Below, piece by piece: positions 57,846-64,000 of a DNA stretch of 64,000 bases. The translations under genes were made by a program, and so were the position numbers. The notes under the pieces were generated by a model. That model saw only the letters and a program-made list of their open reading frames with translations. It was not told where the DNA came from and ran no database searches. Position 1 is the stretch's first letter, and each line of letters begins with the position of its first letter. Source of the stretch: CAVPCY01 sp963770765. GTDB taxonomy: Bacteria; Actinomycetota; Coriobacteriia; Anaerosomatales; PHET01. Location: assembly GCA_963770765.1 (NCBI GenBank), contig CAVYQS010000007.1:186001-250000 (forward strand). The letters run 5' to 3'.

Positions 57846-58487
57846 ATGAAGCCTGACAAGCGGCCACGCACGCCACAGCCTCCGCCCGGTGCCGACACGC
57901 CGCTGTACTGGGAGTGTCCCGGATGCGGGTTCCTCTCGGCTGACCCGTCGTTCAAGGACGGCACGAGCGCGTGTCCGGCATGTGGGGCGGTGAGCGGCGA
58001 CCGGAGGCAGTTCCCGCCCCCCCGCCTGCGCCGGCTCGACGCGCGCATCCGGCGCTACCAGGCCGAGGGCGAGAGCGAGATCGTCGTGATCCTCGCCGCG
58101 ACGTTCCTCGAGTCGCTGATCGAGGACATCCTCGCCCGCATCATGGAGGCGCAGGGAGCGAACGTGCGCCTGAGGGCGACCGTACTCGACACGCAGCGCG
58201 CGGTGGGCCAGCGGATCGGCAAGCTCTTCCCGGCCCTCACCGGCATGCAGTTCGAAGACGCCGCCGCCGAGCTCGGATTCCGCGACTTCCCCCGACGATG
58301 GCGGACGCTGCGCTCGGAGCGAAACGCCTTCATCCACGACTCGTCTTTCGAAGAGGCCCGCGACGAGCTCAACGAGGCCACCGCCAACGAGGCGATGCTC
58401 CTGCTCGACCAGGGGTACCGCCTCTTCGTCACGATCAACAATCGCTTCGTGGCCGACGGCTTCGGCCGCCACCACAAGGCCCACTAG
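57846..58487 (+). CDS. Zinc-ribbon protein with HEPN-like motif
   Basis: This is a 213-residue protein: an N-terminal zinc ribbon (WECPGCGFLS, SACPACGAVSG), then an all-helical domain containing RSERNAFIH, which fits the R-x4-H catalytic motif of HEPN RNases. Not a known toxin pair; no antitoxin gene adjoins. Resembles DUF4145-type proteins. Lies between cbiO and hypF, 6 nt before the latter. Confidence 0.7.
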   Translation: MKPDKRPRTPQPPPGADTPLYWECPGCGFLSADPSFKDGTSACPACGAVSGDRRQFPPPRLRRLDARIRRYQAEGESEIVVILAATFLESLIEDILARIMEAQGANVRLRATVLDTQRAVGQRIGKLFPALTGMQFEDAAAELGFRDFPRRWRTLRSERNAFIHDSSFEEARDELNEATANEAMLLLDQGYRLFVTINNRFVADGFGRHHKAH

Positions 58488-58493
58488 GCGCCC

Positions 58494-60963
58494 ATGAAAG
58501 CCCTCCAGCTGCACGTACAGGGCATCGTGCAAGGCGTCGGCTTCCGTCCGTTCGTCTACAACCTCGCACTCTCCCGCGGATTGGCGGGGTGGGTGCTCAA
58601 CGCAAGCGACGGCGTTCATGTGGTGATCGAGGGCGACGCCGCAGAGGTCGACGGATTCGCCGAGCTCATGCGCGCCACGGCGCCTCCCATGTCGGTGATC
58701 GAGCACGTCTTCGCCGAGGATGTCGAGGCCGAGGGGTTCCGCGGCTTCGAGATCCGCGAGTCCCGGGCACGCGCCGACGCCATGACACTGGTGTCCCCCG
58801 ACATCGCGACGTGCCCCGAGTGCCTCGCGGAGTTGCACGACGCAAGCGACCGGCGGCACGCCTACCCCTTCATCAACTGCACGAACTGCGGGCCGCGCTT
58901 CACGATCATCTCCGACGTGCCCTACGACCGGCCCATGACCACGATGCGCGACTTCCCCATGTGCCCCGAGTGCGCCGCCGAGTACGGCGACCCGACCGAC
59001 CGCCGCTTCCACGCCCAGCCCGACGCCTGTTTCGTGTGCGGCCCCCGGCTGTACCTGAACCCGGCGCGTGCGATGGAGCTCGCAGGCGATGCTGCCCCGC
59101 CGATCGAAGCCGACTGGGCCTGGAGCCCGTCGTGCGAGATCTCGCCACGCCCGCACCGCGACCGCCTCACGGAACAGAGACGGAGCGAAGCGATCGTCTC
59201 GGCGGCCGCATCGATGCTCACCGACGGCCGCATACTCGCGGTCAAAGGCCTCGGCGGCTTCCACCTCGCCTGCGATGCCACCAACGCCGCGGCGGTCACC
59301 GTCCTGCGCGAGCGCAAGCACCGCTGGGGCAAGCCCCTCGCGATCATGGTCCCCGATCTTGCAGACCGCGCGCGCGCTACTGCGAGATCGACGAGCAGGA
59401 AGCCGAACTGCTGACCGGCCCCGCACGCCCGATCGTGCTGCTCCGGCGCCGCCCGGAGCTGTGCGACGGGCCGGGGGGTCCCGCGCGCAGTTCCGCAGGA
59501 GGCGAAGCCGACGAGGACTGTTTGAGCACGGGACCCCCCGGCCCGTCCCCCCTCGCATCCGGCGTGGCCGACGCCCTCACGGAGATCGGCGTCATGCTGC
59601 CCTACACGCCGCTCCACCACCTGTTGCTCGCGCGCGTGGGTCGCCCGCTGGTGATGACGAGCGGAAACCTGTCCGACGAGCCGATCGCGACCGACAACGC
59701 CGAGGCGCTCGAGCGGCTGGCAACGTGGCGGACGCGTTCCTGCTGCACGACCGCGGCATCTACAGCCGCTACGACGACTCCGTACTCCGTGTCGTGCGCG
59801 GCATCGTCGAGCCGGTACGCCGGGCGCGCGGCTATGCTCCCCACCCGATTCGCCTTCCCTTCGAAAGCGACATCGACATCCTTGCAGCCGGACCCGAACA
59901 GAAGAGTACCTTCACCCTGGTCAAAGGCGGTTACGCCTTCGTGTCTCAGCACATCGGCGACCTCGAGAACGCCGAGACGCTCGACAGCTTCGAGCGCACT
60001 CTCGAGCTCTACAAGGACCTCTTCCGCGTGCAGCCCGCGTTGCTCGCTCACGACCTGCACCCCGAGTACCTGTCGACCAAGTGGGCGCTCGAACAAGACC
60101 TGCCCAAGGTAGGCGTCCAGCACCACCATGCTCACATCGTGAGCGTCACCGCCGAACACGGCATCGCCGAGAAGGTCGTGGGCCTGTCGTTCGACGGGAC
60201 CGGATACGGGCCCGACGGCCGCATCTGGGGAGGCGAGGCGCTGATCTGTGACTGGATCGGCTATGAGCGCGCCGCCCACCTGCGCTACGTGCCGATGCCC
60301 GGCGGTTCGGGTGCCATCAGACGTCCCGCGCGGATGGCGCTGGGAGTGCTGCACGAGTACGGGCTGCTCGGCCATCCGGGAGCCGCACCGCTGCTCTCAC
60401 GACTTGCGCCCGGCGAGGAGCGAACGATCCTCACGATGATCGAACGCGACGTGAACTGTCCGCTGACCAGCTCGATGGGCAGGCTGTTCGATGTGGTCGC
60501 AGCCATCACCGGGGTCGCCGACGACGCGCGCTACGAGGGCGAAGCCGCGATCCTCTTCGAGGCCGCCGCAGACACGTCCGCCGAGGGCTCATACTCCCTG
60601 ACGCTGACACAGTCGGACGTCTTGGGTGCGCCTCTCGTGATCGACGCTGGTGCGATGCTTGCAGAGGTACTCGCGGACGTTCACCACGGGATACCCGTGG
60701 GGGTAATCTCCATGCGGTTTCACCGCGCAGTCGTGGAGTGTATAGTCCATCTGGGTACGGAACTGACGCAGCGTGCCGGCACACGCTACGTCGCTCTCGC
60801 CGGAGGCGTCTTCATGAACCGCCTCGTTCTCGGTGGAGCTGTTGCAGGACTCAGCACAGCTGGGCTTGCACCGCTTACCCACGTATCACTGCCGGTCAAC
60901 GACGGGGCCGTCTCGTTCGGCCAAGCCGTTGTAGCATGGGCGAACAGGCATGATCTGACGTAG
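58494..60963 (+). pseudogene. hypF: Carbamoyltransferase HypF, two -1 frame breaks and a palindromic insert
   Basis: HypF makes the thiocarboxamide used for CN ligands of [NiFe] hydrogenase. Seen: acylphosphatase (VQGIVQGVGFRPFVYNLA), zinc fingers (CPECLAEL, CTNCGPRF, CPECAAEY, CFVCGPR), YrdC-like GKPLAIMVPDLA and LPYTPLHHLLL, carbamoyltransferase (VQHHHAHIVS, LSFDGTGYGPDG, ALAGGVFMNRLV). Single missing bases near 59377 and 59720 split it; adding them gives 823 codons. The excess over about 770 is mostly a 19-bp palindrome with 45-nt loop encoding a Gly/Pro-rich insert. Likely sequencing errors. Confidence 0.9.
59465..59547. repeat. 19-bp palindromic element inside hypF
   Basis: Arms 59465-59483 and 59529-59547 are perfectly complementary around a 45-nt loop. 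The core GGGGTCCCG / CGGGACCCC is shared with the grpE element. In the hypF frame it encodes GPGGPARSSAGG and further residues not expected in the family. Confidence 0.8.
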
Positions 60964-61005
60964 CCGACAATCGGTGTCGGCGCAGGTAAGGAGAGTCGAA
61001 GCCAT

Positions 61006-61257
61006 ATGTGTCTCGCAATCCCGGCCCGTATCGTGGAGCGCCAGGAGAACAGCATGGCCGTCGTGGACATCATGGGCGTCACCCGCACCATCTCACTCGA
61101 TCTGGTCCCCGAGGCCGTCAACGGCGACTTCGTGCTCGTGCACGCGGGCTTCGCACTGCAGGTCGTCGACGAAGCGACCGCGAACGACACCCTCGAGCTG
61201 CTCAAGTCGCTGCCGTTCTTCGCAGAAGACGAAGGACTCGTCGCCGAGGGAGCGTAA
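61006..61257 (+). CDS. hypC: Hydrogenase maturation chaperone HypC
   Basis: This is an 83-residue protein beginning MCLAIPARIVE, where Cys2 binds the iron in the HypC-HypD complex. It carries the Fe(CN)2CO unit to the hydrogenase large subunit. AAGGAGAG upstream. Part of hypF-C-D-E. Confidence 0.96.
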   Translation: MCLAIPARIVERQENSMAVVDIMGVTRTISLDLVPEAVNGDFVLVHAGFALQVVDEATANDTLELLKSLPFFAEDEGLVAEGA

Positions 61258-61263
61258 CGGAGC

Positions 61264-62361
61264 ATGGACCTCTCGGCATTCCGCGACCCTGAGATCGCCC
61301 GGGGTCTGATCGAGGCTATCAACGCAACCGACACGGGCCCCGTCAAGATCATGGAGGTCTGCGGCACCCACACCGTGGCGATCGCCAAGAACGGCCTGCG
61401 GGCGATCATGCCCGAGCGTGTGACGCTGCTGTCAGGCCCGGGTTGTCCCGTCTGCGTCACCGCGAACCACGATATCGACACCGCGATCGAGCTGTCGCAT
61501 CGTCCCGAGGTCATCGTGACCACCTTCGGAGACATGATGAAGGTGCCCGGCAGCTACTCGTCACTCTCACGCGAGAAGGCCGATGGCCGAGATGTGCGCA
61601 TCGTCTACTCGCCGCTCGATGCACTCGCGCTCGCCGCCAAAGAGCCCGACCGTGAGGTGGTCTTCGTCGCGGTCGGCTTCGAGACGACCGCACCGCTCAT
61701 CGCCGCGGCCATCCTTCGCGCACAGGAGCAGGGACTCGGGAACTTCTCGGTGTTCTGCGCCCACAAGACCGTGCCGATCGCGCTCGAGGCGCTCATCAAC
61801 GACCCGGATGTCGAGATCGACGCCTTCATCCTGCCGGGCCACGTCTCCACGATCATCGGCTCGCAGCCCTACGAGTTCATCGCCGAGCAGTACAAGGTGC
61901 CCGGCGTGATCACCGGCTTCGAACCGGTGGACGTGCTCCAGGGCGTGTACATGATCCTCAAGCAGCTCGAAGAGGGCCGCGCCGAGATCGAGATCGGATA
62001 CCAGCGTGGGGTAAGCCCCGAGGGCAACCTGCACGCGCGCGAACTGGTCGAGCGGGTCTTCGAACCGATCGACGCCGACTGGCGCGGCATCGGCGTGATT
62101 CCGGGTACGGGCCTGGGCATACGCGACGAGTTCGCTGCGTTCGATGCCGTGAAGAAGCTCCCCGTCACGGTTCCGGAGCCCAAGGAGATCAAGGGGTGCC
62201 AGTGCGGTGAGGTCCTTCGCGGCATCACGCTGCCGTTCGAGTGCAAGCTCTTCGCCCGCGGATGCACCCCCGAGCACCCCATCGGCCCGTGCATGGTCTC
62301 CTCGGAGGGCAGCTGCGCCGCCTACTACCGCTTCACCGACTACGGCCGGGAAGCCTCCTAG
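61264..62361 (+). CDS. hypD: Hydrogenase maturation protein HypD
   Basis: This is a 365-residue Fe-S scaffold on which Fe(CN)2CO is assembled: MEVCGTHTVAIAK with the key Cys, GPGCPVCVT, and C-terminal CQCGEVLRG, CKLFARGCTPEHPIGPCMVSSEG holding the 4Fe-4S cysteines. Starts 6 nt after hypC. Confidence 0.97.
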   Translation: MDLSAFRDPEIARGLIEAINATDTGPVKIMEVCGTHTVAIAKNGLRAIMPERVTLLSGPGCPVCVTANHDIDTAIELSHRPEVIVTTFGDMMKVPGSYSSLSREKADGRDVRIVYSPLDALALAAKEPDREVVFVAVGFETTAPLIAAAILRAQEQGLGNFSVFCAHKTVPIALEALINDPDVEIDAFILPGHVSTIIGSQPYEFIAEQYKVPGVITGFEPVDVLQGVYMILKQLEEGRAEIEIGYQRGVSPEGNLHARELVERVFEPIDADWRGIGVIPGTGLGIRDEFAAFDAVKKLPVTVPEPKEIKGCQCGEVLRGITLPFECKLFARGCTPEHPIGPCMVSSEGSCAAYYRFTDYGREAS

Positions 62362-62395
62362 CCGCGTCCGTCCCCAGAGTCGAAAGGCCGCTCCT

Positions 62396-63406
62396 ATGCG
62401 TTCAGACCGCATCTTGCTCGCACACGGGTCCGGCGGCACGATGATGCGCGAACTCATCGACGACATCTTCGTCGCCGAGTTCGCCGAGGACGCTCTCAAA
62501 CGGCTCGACGACGCTGCTTCGCTGCCCTTTCGCGGAGCGAAGCTGGCCTTCTCCACCGACACCTACGTGGTGCACCCGCTCTTCTTTCCCGGCGGCGACA
62601 TCGGCAGACTCGCCGTCTGCGGCACCGTGAACGACGTCGCGACGAGCGGTGCGACCCCGCTGTATCTGTCGGTCGGGTTCATCCTCGAAGAGGGCTTCCT
62701 GGTCGAGGACCTGCGACGCATCCTCGCCTCCATGCGCGATGCGGCACTCGAGGCCGGCGTGCACATCGTCACCGGCGATACCAAGGTCGTCGAGAAGGGC
62801 CACGGCGACGGCGTCTTCATCAACACCGCGGGCGTGGGCTCGATCGCCGAGGGCGTCGACCTCTCCGGCTCGTACTGCAAGCCCGGCGACAAGGTGCTCA
62901 TCTCGGGCACCTTGGGTGACCACGGCATCGCGATCGTCTCCATCCGAGAGGGTCTCGAGTTCTCCACCGACATCGAGACCGATGCCGCTCCGCTCAACGC
63001 GCTGATCGCCAACGTGCTCGCGGCGGCACCGGACACACGCTGCTTCCGCGACCCCACGCGTGGCGGGCTGTCGTCGACGCTCAACGAGCTGGCAGCCGCC
63101 TCCGGGGTGTCGATCACCGTCGAAGAGACCGCCGTTCCCGTACGGCCTCAGGTGCGGGGCGCCTCGGAGATGCTCGGCTACGACGTGTTCCAGGTGGCCA
63201 ACGAGGGCAAGATGGCCGCGATCGTGCCCGCCGAGCAGGCCGACGCCGCTCTCGCCGCGATGAAGGCATCGCCCTACGGCGAGGACGCGGCGATCATCGG
63301 CGAGGTCGCCGAGGGCTCCCCCGGCAAGGTCTACGTGCATACCGGCTTCGGCGCGACGCGCATCATGGACATGCTCGTGGGCGAGCAGCTTCCGCGCATC
63401 TGCTAG
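62396..63406 (+). CDS. hypE: Hydrogenase maturation protein HypE
   Basis: This is a 336-residue PurM-like enzyme that dehydrates the HypF-made thiocarboxamide to thiocyanate on its C-terminal Cys; the protein ends PRIC as required. AHGSGGTMMRELI and STDTYVVHPLFFPGGDIG are family motifs. ATG with AAAGG upstream. No hydrogenase structural gene or HypA/B is in the window. Confidence 0.97.
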   Translation: MRSDRILLAHGSGGTMMRELIDDIFVAEFAEDALKRLDDAASLPFRGAKLAFSTDTYVVHPLFFPGGDIGRLAVCGTVNDVATSGATPLYLSVGFILEEGFLVEDLRRILASMRDAALEAGVHIVTGDTKVVEKGHGDGVFINTAGVGSIAEGVDLSGSYCKPGDKVLISGTLGDHGIAIVSIREGLEFSTDIETDAAPLNALIANVLAAAPDTRCFRDPTRGGLSSTLNELAAASGVSITVEETAVPVRPQVRGASEMLGYDVFQVANEGKMAAIVPAEQADAALAAMKASPYGEDAAIIGEVAEGSPGKVYVHTGFGATRIMDMLVGEQLPRIC

Positions 63407-63427
63407 GGCTCCCCGCGAGCCGATGCC

Positions 63428-64000
63428 TCAGTCGGTCTGCGCGAGAAGGGCTTCGAGCGATAGCCGTTCGAGCGACCCGAGGACTCGGTCGGCTTGGCTG
63501 AAGTCCATGTGCTCGGTGTAGCTTCCGGGCACTGCCACCACGCACAGTCCGGCCGCCTTGGCAGCCGCCACTCCGGGCGCGGAGTCCTCGAACGCGACCG
63601 CGTGATCGGCCGCGACACCGAGGGTCGCCAGGGCTTCGAGATAGACATCGGGGTATGGCTTCGAACGCGCGGCGTCTTCCCGCGTACACACCACGTCGAA
63701 CCTCTCGGTGAGCCCGAGGCGCTCGAGGTGTCCGCTCACCCACCAGCGGCTCGAACTCGACGCCACCGCCAGGCTCAGATCGAGCTCGCGGGCGCGCTCG
63801 ATCAGCGAAGTCACCCCCGGCAGCGCCGGCAGCTCGTCCGAAAGCTCCACACCGCGTGCGCGGCGGATGGCGTCGAGCGACTCGGTGTCGAGGGTGTGCC
63901 CTGCGAGGCGCTCCAGCTCGACCCAGAGAACGCCGTCGTTCTCGCGCGTCCCCACCATCGAGCGCCAGAGCTCGTCGGGGAACTCGAGTCCCTCGGAAGC
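63428..64000 (-). CDS. HAD-superfamily phosphatase (PGM-like), partial at right edge
   Basis: The visible 190 residues are the C-terminal part of a beta-phosphoglucomutase-like HAD enzyme: ASSSSRWWVSGHLERLGL (motif II Ser), CTREDAARSKPYPDVYLEAL (motif III Lys), VAFEDSAPGVAAAKAAG (acidic motif IV). The frame stays open to the edge with EGLEFPDELWRSMVG, so motif I lies beyond. Substrate unknown. Confidence 0.9.
   Translation of the reverse strand, partial: ASEGLEFPDELWRSMVGTRENDGVLWVELERLAGHTLDTESLDAIRRARGVELSDELPALPGVTSLIERARELDLSLAVASSSSRWWVSGHLERLGLTERFDVVCTREDAARSKPYPDVYLEALATLGVAADHAVAFEDSAPGVAAAKAAGLCVVAVPGSYTEHMDFSQADRVLGSLERLSLEALLAQTD

Noticed and set aside
57807..59558. Minus-strand ORF of 583 codons
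   Set aside because: Antisense to the HEPN-like gene and hypF; no family features.

Overview
The window is a gene-dense, high-GC stretch of bacterial chromosome, best explained as an actinobacterium of the Coriobacteriia/Anaerosomatales kind (inference). The evidence is a dnaK-grpE-dnaJ-hspR-clpB operon with a HspR-type operator, frequent GTG/TTG starts with ATGA/GTGA overlaps, a mix of anaerobic and microaerobic traits (cytochrome bd oxidase, [NiFe]-hydrogenase maturation genes, many 4Fe-4S proteins, a hemerythrin/PAS sensor under an FNR-like box), and no classical outer-membrane genes. I saw no rRNA, tRNA, CRISPR array, prophage or insertion sequence.

Layout. 1-5.6 kb (minus): mfd, a PrsA/SurA-like lipoprotein foldase, mazG and the start of eno form one run. 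5.8-7.7 kb (plus): M28 peptidase and endonuclease III. 7.7-9.7 kb (minus): yhbD-like regulator, bactofilin and an ICMT-type methyltransferase behind a MerR-style promoter. 9.7-11.6 kb: NYN RNase, DUF554 and a zinc-ribbon membrane protein. 11.6-13.6 kb: TetR with its own palindrome, then a PQQ sugar dehydrogenase lipoprotein. 13.6-15.7 kb: two PLP enzymes. 15.9-18.4 kb: DUF362 plus a NapH/NapG-type polyferredoxin. 18.4-21.6 kb: MacB/LolCD-like ABC exporter. 22.3-27.3 kb: rsgA, a DUF3052-like protein and the metY-metX-metW operon, preceded by a methionine-rich leader ORF. 27.5-29.6 kb: flavin reductase and a DUF438/hemerythrin sensor. 29.7-34.5 kb: trkH with two small membrane proteins, and two MFS transporters. 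34.7-37.6 kb: rrf2-cydAB. 37.7-44.8 kb: the HspR heat-shock operon. 45-49 kb: ferredoxin, UDG-like protein, sugar epimerase, lon. 49.3-54.5 kb: a large surface protein, a PIN-TM-TPR protein, trxB, trxA. 54.5-57.8 kb: nickel/cobalt ECF importer with nikR. 57.8-63.4 kb: a zinc-ribbon/HEPN-like protein and hypF-hypC-hypD-hypE. The window ends inside a HAD hydrolase gene.

Connections. Nickel import (cbiM/nikM, cbiQ, cbiO, NikR) sits beside hypFCDE, so metal supply and hydrogenase active-site assembly are neighbours. The heat-shock operon and lon form a proteostasis block. The rrf2-cydAB unit and the FNR-boxed DUF438 protein point to sensing of oxygen, NO or redox state.

Two signals stand out. 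First, metYXW has a strong promoter, a palindrome on its -10, and a 34-codon ORF with six Met codons among its first 15, followed by two mutually exclusive hairpins; this looks like an undescribed methionine attenuator. Second, long palindromes sit in frame inside grpE and hypF. The sequence also has many single-base frame breaks: 13, all +1, in clpB alone, with others in metY, the flavin reductase, napH, rrf2 and hypF. Removing or adding those bases gives whole-codon lengths, so assembly error is more likely than gene decay.
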